From Polyangiaceae bacterium (GTDB lineage: Bacteria > Myxococcota_A > Polyangia > Polyangiales > Polyangiaceae): a stretch of 41,663 nucleotides of DNA. The stretch covers positions 1-41,663 of the forward strand of contig JABFXY010000181.1 of assembly GCA_013361525.1 (NCBI GenBank), read 5' to 3'. Numbering within the stretch: position 1 is the stretch's first letter; each line of letters begins with the position of its first letter. The notes beneath the pieces were generated by a model, which was given only the letters and a program-made list of their open reading frames with translations, made no database searches and was not told the origin of the DNA. Shown here one piece after another: positions 23,833-31,009 of the stretch. A program made the translations under genes and the position numbers.

Positions 23833-25424
23833 ACACGCTCCGCTTTGAGGAGACTTCGATCGATCTTCCCAGTTGCCGTCCGCGGCAGCGCCTCTCGAAC
23901 CGCGATGGTTTCCGGGACCATATATGCAGGAAGCTTGGACCGAAGCACGGCGTCGATCGCCGGGGCGTCGAGCGAAGCCCCCGGCGCCGGCTGAATGAAG
24001 GCGTGAAGGGCGTGGCCGATCTCCTGAGAAGGAACGGCGACGACGGCAACCTCCGCCACGCCGGCGATCGATTCGAGCGCAATCTCGATCTCGGACAGCT
24101 CCACGCGGTAGCCGCGCGTCTTGATCATGTTGTCGCGGCGGCCCACGAACACGAGATCCCCATTGTCGTTGCGCTTGACGACGTCACCGGTGCGATAGGT
24201 CTTGGCGCAAGAATCGGGCAGCTCGGGATCGACGACGAACTTCTCTGCAGTCAGGGCCGGCTCGCGAAAGTAACCCCCTGCGGCGACGGTCGCCGCTCGT
24301 ACGCAGAGCTCTCCCTCTACGTCGGAGCCCGTGACGGGCCGCTGCTGCTCGTCGAGGAGGAAGACATCGAAGTTCGGGAGCGCAGTACCGAGCGGCAGCG
24401 CGGCGCCGTCGTCGGCGGGGATCTCGGCGACCTCGTGCACCAGCGAGGAATTCGCCTCGGTCTGGCCGTAGACGTTGAAGAGCTTCGCATTCGGCGCGCG
24501 GTCGCGGACCCGCCGCAAGAGCGGAATCGGCATCCGCTCGCCGCTGAAAATGACGGCCCGCAAAGACGGCAATGTCTCGGCACCGGAAAGGCCCTTGTCG
24601 ACGAGCAGCCCCAGCGCCGACACGACGGAGTTCCAAATGGTGACGCCGTGCTCTCGAACCGCACCGGCCATCTTCTTCGGAAACGCAGAGAAGTATTCCG
24701 GCAAGGAGACGACGGCCGCGCCGGCGAGCGACGCGCAATAGAGGTCGAAGACCGAAAGGTCGAAGTGAACGGGGGCCTGACACGCGAGGCGATCCGCGGC
24801 CGTGATGGCGAAATGGTCGGTGGCGGGCTCGACGAACGCGAGGGCATTGCGATGCGTAATGGCGACGCCCTTCGGCTTGCCTGTCGACCCGGAGGTGTGC
24901 AGCACGTAGGCGAGGAACCCGTCGGTGATCGCGACGGTGGGAAGAATGCCGCGCTCGATGGTGCCGTCGGTAAGCGACAGCTCGGGACCCAGCGACTCGG
25001 CCTTCGAAAGGAGAACGAGGTGTTCGAGCGACGGAAGCTCCCCTTGCCGCTTCAGTTCATAGAGCATCTCCACGCGATCGGCCGTCGTGACCAGGTATCG
25101 CGCTTCGACTTTGCGAAGGATCTGCGCGGCCCGGGCGGGAGGGGTCGCCGGATCGATCGGCACGTACGCGGCGCCGGCCCTCAAAATGCCATAGACCGCC
25201 GAAATGGCGGCTGACGTCTTCTCCGACCAGAGACCGACCGGGGCACCGCGTACGGCGGTCGGCGTGGAGGCGCCGCCCCCATCGACGAGAGCGCGGGCGA
25301 TGCGGTGCGACAGACCGGCGAGCTCGGCATAGGTGAGCGTTCGCTTCGGCTCGATGAGGGCGATCGCATCCGGCGTGCGCTCCGCCGAGGCGTCGAGCAG
25401 CTGATGGAGGAGATAGGGCTTCAC
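23829..25424 (-). CDS. Stand-alone amino-acid adenylation enzyme (NRPS A-domain/DltA type)
   Basis: 531 aa, GTG start at 25424. It activates an amino acid as an adenylate and loads it on a carrier protein. Core motifs, by residue: HTSGSTGKPKG (176-186, P-loop), HFDLSVFDLY (220-229) with Asp222 for binding the alpha-amino group, NVYGQTEAN (317-325), YRTGDVV (410-416), GRRDNMIKTRGYRVEL (428-443) and PRTATGKIDR (514-523) with catalytic Lys520. No condensation or carrier domain is attached. By-eye alignment to the GrsA pocket suggests D-L-F at the first three specificity positions and polar residues near the end; I could not match this to a known code, so the amino acid is open. It starts 10 bases after the dehydrogenase gene and is translationally coupled to the acyltransferase. 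Confidence 0.85.
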   Translation of the reverse strand: MKPYLLHQLLDASAERTPDAIALIEPKRTLTYAELAGLSHRIARALVDGGGASTPTAVRGAPVGLWSEKTSAAISAVYGILRAGAAYVPIDPATPPARAAQILRKVEARYLVTTADRVEMLYELKRQGELPSLEHLVLLSKAESLGPELSLTDGTIERGILPTVAITDGFLAYVLHTSGSTGKPKGVAITHRNALAFVEPATDHFAITAADRLACQAPVHFDLSVFDLYCASLAGAAVVSLPEYFSAFPKKMAGAVREHGVTIWNSVVSALGLLVDKGLSGAETLPSLRAVIFSGERMPIPLLRRVRDRAPNAKLFNVYGQTEANSSLVHEVAEIPADDGAALPLGTALPNFDVFLLDEQQRPVTGSDVEGELCVRAATVAAGGYFREPALTAEKFVVDPELPDSCAKTYRTGDVVKRNDNGDLVFVGRRDNMIKTRGYRVELSEIEIALESIAGVAEVAVVAVPSQEIGHALHAFIQPAPGASLDAPAIDAVLRSKLPAYMVPETIAVREALPRTATGKIDRSLLKAERV

Positions 25425-25434
25425 GGTGGACGCC

Positions 25435-26598
25435 TCAGAGCCCCAACAGGCTCGCGATGATGTTCTTTTGGATCTCGTTGGTGCCCGAATAGATTCGGGA
25501 GCCGATCGCGTCGCGCAGATCTCGCTCGACTTCGTATTCGCTCATGAAGCCATAGCCGCCGCGGATCTGAATCGCGTCCAGGCTGCTCTGCACGAAGCTC
25601 TCGCTCACGAAGAGCTTGCTGATGGCGCTCTCGAGCGGTGCGCGGACGCCCCTCGATTTCATCCAGGCGACCTTCAAGAGGACGAGCTCGGCGAGCTCGA
25701 TGCGGACCTTCATGTCGGCGATCTTGTGCGACACCGCCTGAAAGCCACCGATGGGCTGCCCGAATTGTTTGCGATCCTGGGCGTACCGAATCGTGTCGTC
25801 GAGCTGGCGCTCCATTGCGCCGAGGTGGATCGCGAAGAGGCAGCTTCGCTCCCATTCCATCTCGGCATTGAAGATTGCAGAGCCTTGGCCGACCTTGCCG
25901 AGGACCGCGTCGACCGGCACCTCGACGTCCTCGAGCGTGACCTCACCGGTCGGTGAAGTCTTGAGGCCCATCTTGTCGAGCGGCTTGCCGACGCTGAGGC
26001 CCTTCGTGCCTCGCTCGACGAGGAAACCCGTGACGCCGGCCCAGCCCTTTGCGCGGTTCGTCGTCGCGAAGACCAGGAAGACGTCGGCGACCGGCGCATT
26101 CGAGATGAACGTCTTTTGACCATTGAGGACGAAATGGTCGCCGCGGCGCTCGGCGGTCGCGGTGAGGCTGAAGGCGTCGCTGCCGGCCTCCGGCTCGCTC
26201 ATCGCGTGGCAACCGATGATTTCGCCGGTGACCATTCGCGGCAGATAACGCTGCTTCTGCGCCTCGCTGCCGAAGAGAAGAATCGGGATCTCGCAGGTGA
26301 GGACGTGCGAGCAAATGGTGAAAAGCAAGCCACTGTCCGGACACCCTCGCCCGAGCGCTTGCATTGCGAGCGCGCAATCGACGACGTCGCGCTCGAGACC
26401 GCCATAACGCTCGGGAACCGGCAGGCCGAGAATGCCGAACGCGGCGCACTTTTCGAATCCCTCGCGGAAGAAGGACGACGCCTTGTCCCGCTCGCGCATC
26501 GTCTTCGGCTCGGAGCTGCCGACGACGAGCTCCTTTTTCGCGAAGTCGAAGACCGACTTCTTGAATGCCGATTGCTCGGCCGTGAGCCCGAAATCCAT
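25435..26598 (-). CDS. Acyl-CoA-dehydrogenase-like flavoprotein, probable carrier-bound aminoacyl dehydrogenase
   Basis: 387 aa, ATG at 26598. The full acyl-CoA dehydrogenase fold is present: CHAMSEPEAGSDAF (130-143), the FAD-contacting FVLNGQKTFISNA (156-168), DRKQFGQPIGGFQAV (275-289) and IRGGYGFMSEYEVERDLRD (345-363). The catalytic Glu of the common short/medium-chain enzymes (IYEGT) is Ser371 here (IYSGT); a Glu is present instead at position 250 (MEWERS), the location used by isovaleryl-CoA dehydrogenase and, as far as I recall, by prolyl-carrier-protein dehydrogenases such as AnaB and CloN3. This fits alpha,beta-desaturation of an aminoacyl group on the neighbouring carrier protein. It lies 2 bases after the carrier protein gene. 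A degradative acyl-CoA role is possible but less likely in this context. Confidence 0.85.
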   Translation of the reverse strand: MDFGLTAEQSAFKKSVFDFAKKELVVGSSEPKTMRERDKASSFFREGFEKCAAFGILGLPVPERYGGLERDVVDCALAMQALGRGCPDSGLLFTICSHVLTCEIPILLFGSEAQKQRYLPRMVTGEIIGCHAMSEPEAGSDAFSLTATAERRGDHFVLNGQKTFISNAPVADVFLVFATTNRAKGWAGVTGFLVERGTKGLSVGKPLDKMGLKTSPTGEVTLEDVEVPVDAVLGKVGQGSAIFNAEMEWERSCLFAIHLGAMERQLDDTIRYAQDRKQFGQPIGGFQAVSHKIADMKVRIELAELVLLKVAWMKSRGVRAPLESAISKLFVSESFVQSSLDAIQIRGGYGFMSEYEVERDLRDAIGSRIYSGTNEIQKNIIASLLGL

Positions 26599-26600
26599 GG

Positions 26601-26846
26601 CTAGGACGCTGCGGCCGACTTCTGTTCGATGAGCTTCGCGATCGCGTCGACGGTCTCGAAGTTGTCGGGGTCGAACTCGTCGTCCCCGAGGACGACGCCG
26701 AACCGCTCTTCGATGAACGCGATGAGCTTCACGATCGCCATGGAGTCGAGTAGCCCACGCTCGAGAAGCGAATCGCCCTCCGCGAGGTTTTTGGCTTTGG
26801 CGCTCTTGTCGCCGAAATACTGGAGCAGGATCTGTTGCGTCGTCAT
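26601..26846 (-). CDS. Stand-alone acyl/peptidyl carrier protein
   Basis: 81 aa, ATG at 26846. A four-helix carrier protein with the phosphopantetheine site at Ser35 in LLDSMAIV (DSM instead of the usual DSL), preceded by the acidic loop GDSLLERG and followed by FIEERFGVVLGDDEF. Length and charge are typical. It stands directly before the dehydrogenase gene (2-base gap) and after the FIST protein gene (19-base gap). It should hold the amino acid activated by the adenylation enzyme; phosphopantetheinyl transferase is not encoded in the window and must come from elsewhere. Confidence 0.9.
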   Translation of the reverse strand: MTTQQILLQYFGDKSAKAKNLAEGDSLLERGLLDSMAIVKLIAFIEERFGVVLGDDEFDPDNFETVDAIAKLIEQKSAAAS

Positions 26847-26865
26847 TGACCTGCTCGATCTAGAC

Positions 26866-28062
26866 TCAGCTCGGCGCGCGGAAAAGAGCGAAGACGCCGT
26901 TCATGAGCTGCATCTTGGACGAGCCGATCCCCCAAGGTACGACCTCGAAAGCCGAGTGCATGCCCGCGATCGGGATCCCGGGGAAGCGCTTCTTCAGGAT
27001 GCGGATGTCGACGTCGGACTCGCCGTAGAGCGAACGACCACGGCCGGCGCAGCTCAGGTAGAGGCCGAAGGTCGGCTGGGAGCCGAGCGCGTGACGCTCG
27101 GCTCGACGCGCTGCTTCCGTCAGGCCGTCCCGCGCGCAGGCCGGGTCGCGCACGGCGAACGAGACGCGGTCGCCGACGTTGAGGTCGCCGACGATGGCGA
27201 CGCCTTTTCGGCCGGGATCGATGCCGCGAATGGGCCGGACGAGGTAGCGGTCCGGGTCGCTGAAATCGTGGATCGCGACGAGGATGAGACCGCCGTGCCT
27301 GCCGCCGCCCGCTTTGGCGGTGAGCACGTCGAGCGCGGGCTCTCCGTCGAGGCGCGTCACCATGCCGCGATCGATCTGCGTCACGGTCATCGAGTCACTG
27401 ACGAGCCTGCACGCCGACGACGCCTCCACGATCGGGCCGCCGCCATCGAATCGCATCGCCGCGACCCGTCCCGAGCTGACCTTTCCATTGTCGACGAGGT
27501 GGACGTGGTTGCCCGGGCTTCCGGCGCCGAAGAGACACTGTCGATCACGCGAGAGCGCGCTCACCTCCGCGGGCTCGAAGCCGTCGGACGCCCAGAACGA
27601 CGCGAGGGATCCGCCGCTGCCGAGCGACGAGCCGATGTCACGCGCCGTGTCGCCGATCGCGACGCGGATCGATGCACCCCGCGCGCTCCACGCGACACCC
27701 GTGACCGCGAGCGCACCTTCCACCTCGGCGGCCTGGGTGAGAACGCCGGACGATGGGACCACGAGCGTCGGGACTCGATACGAAAGGTCCGCGATCGCCT
27801 GCGCGACTGCGAGCGCGGGCGTCGGCGCGCCGGAAACGAACGCGATGGCCGCGCTCGGTCGATGCAGCTCTCGCATCGAGCCGACGAAGGCACGACGAAA
27901 TGGCTCGAGCGCGGGCTCGGGCGCCGGACGACTCGCGCCTTCGGCAGAGCCGGTGTCCGCGGGGCGGGACCGAGCTGGTTGCCGGCTGGGCGCGCGAAGA
28001 GAAGCTGCGAAGGTCGCTGCGGAGGGTCGTTGCGTCACTGGAGTCGACGTCACTGGAGTCAA
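26866..28062 (-). CDS. FIST-domain sensory protein
   Basis: Up to 398 aa if the TTG at 28062 is used; the first conserved region begins only near residue 50, so a start further in is possible, and the first codons contain a 12-base direct repeat (GACTCCAGTGAC type). The N-terminal FIST part includes SAAIAFVSGAPTPALAVAQA, PTLVVPSSGVL and CLFGAGSPGNH, and the C-terminal FIST_C part contains FGLYLSCAGRG and FPGIPIAGMHSAFEVVPWG. FIST proteins are thought to bind small ligands such as amino acids and are usually attached to signalling modules; here it is alone. It is the first gene of the leftward six-gene run, so it may monitor the substrate or product of the carrier-protein pathway. Confidence 0.8.
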   Translation of the reverse strand: MTPVTSTPVTQRPSAATFAASLRAPSRQPARSRPADTGSAEGASRPAPEPALEPFRRAFVGSMRELHRPSAAIAFVSGAPTPALAVAQAIADLSYRVPTLVVPSSGVLTQAAEVEGALAVTGVAWSARGASIRVAIGDTARDIGSSLGSGGSLASFWASDGFEPAEVSALSRDRQCLFGAGSPGNHVHLVDNGKVSSGRVAAMRFDGGGPIVEASSACRLVSDSMTVTQIDRGMVTRLDGEPALDVLTAKAGGGRHGGLILVAIHDFSDPDRYLVRPIRGIDPGRKGVAIVGDLNVGDRVSFAVRDPACARDGLTEAARRAERHALGSQPTFGLYLSCAGRGRSLYGESDVDIRILKKRFPGIPIAGMHSAFEVVPWGIGSSKMQLMNGVFALFRAPS

Positions 28063-28100
28063 GAAGAGGCGTTCGAGGCGGACTCTGTCGTGAGTCTAGC

Positions 28101-28130
28101 TCGACAATCCCCGTATAGGCCGAGTATGGT
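28101..28130 (+). promoter_or_regulatory. Candidate sigma-70-type promoter of the PP2C phosphatase gene
   Basis: TCGACA (28101-28106) and TATGGT (28125-28130) are separated by 18 bases, close to the TTGACA/TATAAT consensus, and stand 29 bases before the ATG at 28160. It lies in the 97-base gap shared with the divergent FIST gene. Confidence 0.4.
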
Positions 28131-28159
28131 GGGCTGTCGGGATTGGATCCCCGCCGCCC

Positions 28160-28933
28160 ATGAACTACCCGGCTTGGCGCCCCAGCGTCCGTTCGTTTGG
28201 CAAGAGTGATATCGGCCGGCACCGGAAGCTGAACGAAGACGCGTTTTTTCGCGACGATCAGCTCAGGCTCTTCATCGTCGCCGACGGTATGGGCGGCCAT
28301 GCGGCCGGCGAGGTCGCGAGCGGCGAAGCCGTCGACACCGTCTACGGCATGGTGAAGCGCGGGCTCGGCGGGCTCGGCGATCTCTACCAGCCTCTCGACG
28401 AAGCGCGCGGCCGTTCAGCCTGTCGCCTGCTCGAGGGCGCCATCCAGGCCGCGACGTACATGGTCTTCGGCATGGCCCAGTTCGAAAAGGACAAGTCGGG
28501 CATGGGGACCACCATCAGCAGCGCGATGGTTCTCGGCGACTCGTTCGTCACCGGACAGGTCGGCGACAGCCGAATCTATCGAGTTCGTCAGAACACCGCG
28601 GTCCAGCTGACGGAGGATCACACGTTGATCGCCTGGCAGCTGAAGCAGGGCCTCATCAGCGAGAACGAGGCGAAGGCGAGCCCGCACAAGAACGTCATCA
28701 CCCGCGCCGTCGGCAACCGCGAATACGTCGAGGTCGACACGAACATTTACCCGATGGCATCCGGGGACAAATACATGCTCTGCAGCGACGGGCTGCACGG
28801 CTACTTGCAGCTCGACGAGATCGCGGCGGTCGCGTCGATCGGCGGCGATCAAGCCGTCGAGCAGTTCATCCGGCTCGCGAACAACCGCGGCGGTAAAGAC
28901 AACATCACCTGTCTGCTCGTCGAAGTCGCCTGA
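28160..28933 (+). CDS. PP2C-family Ser/Thr protein phosphatase
   Basis: 257 aa. It reverses Ser/Thr phosphorylation by the eukaryote-like kinases that are abundant in myxobacteria. The metal-dependent phosphatase motifs are complete: GRHRKLNEDAFF (Asp27), VADGMGGHAAGE (Asp42), SGMGTTISSA, TGQVGDSRIYRV, LTEDHTLI, ITRAVGN, MLCSDGLHGYL and GGKDNITCLLVE. There is no membrane or regulatory domain, so it is a compact cytosolic enzyme. It is divergent from the FIST gene and converges on the AraC-type regulator gene with a 10-base gap. No kinase is encoded in the window. Confidence 0.92.
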   Translation: MNYPAWRPSVRSFGKSDIGRHRKLNEDAFFRDDQLRLFIVADGMGGHAAGEVASGEAVDTVYGMVKRGLGGLGDLYQPLDEARGRSACRLLEGAIQAATYMVFGMAQFEKDKSGMGTTISSAMVLGDSFVTGQVGDSRIYRVRQNTAVQLTEDHTLIAWQLKQGLISENEAKASPHKNVITRAVGNREYVEVDTNIYPMASGDKYMLCSDGLHGYLQLDEIAAVASIGGDQAVEQFIRLANNRGGKDNITCLLVEVA

Positions 28934-28943
28934 AGAGGGCCGA

Positions 28944-29834
28944 CTAGAAGAGCCCGCGCGCGTACGCACCCGGGGCGACACCGAAGTGGCGTTTGAAGTC
29001 GCGCGTGAAGTGCGCGGCGCTCGCGTAGCCGACGGCGGTCGCCACCTCCCCGATGGATCGGTTGCGCTCCGCGAGGGTCGCGCGCGCGTGCTGAAGACGC
29101 AGGCGCTTCAGGTACTGCATCGGCGAGAGGCTCGCGATCTCCTTGAAGCGGTGCGCGAAGTGGGAAGGGCTCATCGCGACGTGCTTCGCGATGGCATTGA
29201 CCGTCACGCGTTTGGTCGCGTTGCGCTCGATGAAGCCGATTGCCTTGGCGATGCGATCGCGATCCGCGGCTCCACGTGCGACCTGACGGAGCACGGTTGC
29301 CGCCTCGGTCCCGAGTAGTCGAAAGACGATCTCCTTCAGGAAGAGCGGCGCAAGAACGCGTCGTTCCGGCGCCGAGTCGATGCTCATGAGGAGCCGACAG
29401 AGCGCATCGGCGAGGTCGTCGTCGAGCGGCGAGATGAACGCGGGCGGCACGGCTTCCTCGGCGCCGGCGGCCTCCTGCTCGTCGGCCATCTCGAGGAGCG
29501 TACGAACCACGAGCTCGGGAGGAAGCTGGAGTCCGAGCGAGAGGTACGGCTCGTCCGGGGTCGCGTCGACGATGGCTGCCTCGTACGGAATCTCCCCGCG
29601 CACGATGAGGTAATGCCGCCGGCTGTAGTCGAGCTCCATCCCCTCGATCTTCACGCGCTTGCGACCTTGGACGGCGACCGCGAGGTACATCGTGGGCGCG
29701 CTCGCCTTCACGGTGGGCCGGCACTCGGCGGAGCGAAAAAACCAGAGCCCCGGAAAGCTCGACGCGATCATTCCGTCCGCGCTTCCCTGCGCGCGGCTGC
29801 TGATCATCGCGGCGAGCGCGTCAATGTTCCCCAT
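28944..29834 (-). CDS. AraC-family transcriptional regulator
   Basis: 296 aa from the ATG at 29834; ATGs at 29849 and 29876 are alternatives and none has a good ribosome-binding site. The N-terminal half is an AraC_N-type cupin sensor domain (SSFPGLWFFRSAECRPT, then YLAVAVQGRKRVKIEG). The C-terminal 100 residues hold two helix-turn-helix units: VTVNAIAKHVAMSPSHFAHR and IGEVATAVGYASAAHFTRDF, followed by FGVAPGAYAR. It is divergent from the aldo/keto reductase gene with 54 bases between the two starts, so regulation of that gene is the natural guess. Such regulators often respond to a substrate or product of the divergent enzyme. Confidence 0.88.
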   Translation of the reverse strand: MGNIDALAAMISSRAQGSADGMIASSFPGLWFFRSAECRPTVKASAPTMYLAVAVQGRKRVKIEGMELDYSRRHYLIVRGEIPYEAAIVDATPDEPYLSLGLQLPPELVVRTLLEMADEQEAAGAEEAVPPAFISPLDDDLADALCRLLMSIDSAPERRVLAPLFLKEIVFRLLGTEAATVLRQVARGAADRDRIAKAIGFIERNATKRVTVNAIAKHVAMSPSHFAHRFKEIASLSPMQYLKRLRLQHARATLAERNRSIGEVATAVGYASAAHFTRDFKRHFGVAPGAYARGLF

Positions 29835-29888
29835 CGGAGGCCGGAGCATAGCGCGCGCCAGCAGGACGCGCGTCATTGGTCGGAGGGT

Positions 29889-30965
29889 ATGCCGGTTGCA
29901 CCGATCGGCGAGGTGATGGTCGATCTATCGAGACGACAGTTCGTCGCAGGAACTTCCGCGGCGCTGACGATCGCAGGGTGCGCCGCTGCCTCACCCGAGG
30001 CCGCAGAGCCCGAGGACACCGAAGTGAACGAGCAGCCGTTACCGCGAGCCACGAGCATGCCGACGAGGCCGCTCGGCAAGACCGGCGAGCGCGTCTCCGC
30101 GATCGGCCTCGGCGGCTATCACCTCGGCAACATCCGCGACGAACAGGCGTGCATCGCGCTCGTTCGGGACGCGATCGACCGCGGCGTCACGTTCATGGAC
30201 AACTGCTGGGACTATCACGAAGGCGAGAGCGAACAGCGCATGGGAAAGGCGCTGGCGGACGGCTACCGCTCCAAGGTCTTCTTGATGACGAAGCTCGACG
30301 GGCGCACGAAACAGGCTGCGATCGCCCAGATCGATCAGAGCCTGAAGCGGCTTCGGACGGACGTGATCGACCTCATGCAGATTCACGAAATCATTCGCAT
30401 GGAGGATCCCGAGCGGTGCTTCGCCGAAGGCGGATGTGTCGAAGCGCTGGTCGATGCACGCAACGCGGGGAAGATCCGCTTCGTCGGCTTCACCGGCCAC
30501 AAGGATCCGGCGATTCACCTTCGGATGCTCGCGGTCGCCGACGAGAACGGGTTTGCGTTCGACACGGTGCAGATGCCGCTCAACGTCATGGACGCGCACT
30601 ACAAGAGCTTCGAGAAAGACGTGCTCCCGGTGCTCGTGGACAAGAACATCGGCGTCCTCGGGATGAAGTGCCTCGGCGCGGGCGAGATCCTGAAGGCGAA
30701 CACGGTGACCGCGCTCGAGTGCATTCATTACGCGATGAACCTTCCGACCAGCGTCGTCATCACCGGCATCGAGAGTCGCGAGCGCCTCGACCAGGCCATG
30801 CGCGCCGCGCTCTCGTTCTCACCGATGGATCCGGACGCGGTCGCGGCGCTGCTCGCACGCACGCGCGAGGCGGCCCAGCGCGGCGAGCTCGAGAAATTCA
30901 AGACGTCCACCAAACACGACGGCACGACCCAGAACCCGCACTGGCTCACGACCGCAGAGCCCTGA
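29889..30965 (+). CDS. Tat-exported aldo/keto reductase lipoprotein
   Basis: 358 aa from the ATG at 29889, preceded by GGAGGG; an ATG at 29916 would shorten the leader. The N-terminus has a twin-arginine motif SRRQFVAG (Arg15-Arg16), a hydrophobic stretch and a lipobox IAGC (Cys31), so it should be exported folded, with its nicotinamide cofactor, and then lipidated. The aldo/keto reductase barrel carries the full catalytic tetrad: Asp104, Tyr109 (DNCWDYHEGES), Lys135 (LMTKLDGR) and His166 (MQIHEI). The C-terminal cofactor region contains VVITGIESRERLDQAM. The substrate is unknown. It is divergent from, and probably controlled by, the AraC-type regulator. Confidence 0.85.
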   Translation: MPVAPIGEVMVDLSRRQFVAGTSAALTIAGCAAASPEAAEPEDTEVNEQPLPRATSMPTRPLGKTGERVSAIGLGGYHLGNIRDEQACIALVRDAIDRGVTFMDNCWDYHEGESEQRMGKALADGYRSKVFLMTKLDGRTKQAAIAQIDQSLKRLRTDVIDLMQIHEIIRMEDPERCFAEGGCVEALVDARNAGKIRFVGFTGHKDPAIHLRMLAVADENGFAFDTVQMPLNVMDAHYKSFEKDVLPVLVDKNIGVLGMKCLGAGEILKANTVTALECIHYAMNLPTSVVITGIESRERLDQAMRAALSFSPMDPDAVAALLARTREAAQRGELEKFKTSTKHDGTTQNPHWLTTAEP

Positions 30966-31009
30966 GCAAAACAGGGAAGGCCCGATGTAGGAGCCGCGTT
31001 CTAACCAGA

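Noticed and set aside
23829..26846. Firm naming of the cassette as a pyrrole-carboxylate (PltF/E/L) pathway
   Set aside because: Gene composition fits, but the amino-acid pocket could not be matched to a proline code by eye, so the substrate is left open.
26629..28209. A 526-codon plus-strand open frame
   Set aside because: It is antisense to the carrier protein and FIST genes, has no domain, and such frames are expected at this GC content.
28160..28933. The PP2C phosphatase as part of the carrier-protein system
   Set aside because: It is divergent from the FIST gene and PP2C genes are abundant in myxobacteria; proximity alone is weak evidence.
29876..31009. Upstream extension of the LprI-like lipoprotein frame
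   Set aside because: It overlaps the aldo/keto reductase gene in another frame; the lipoprotein signal starts at 31010.
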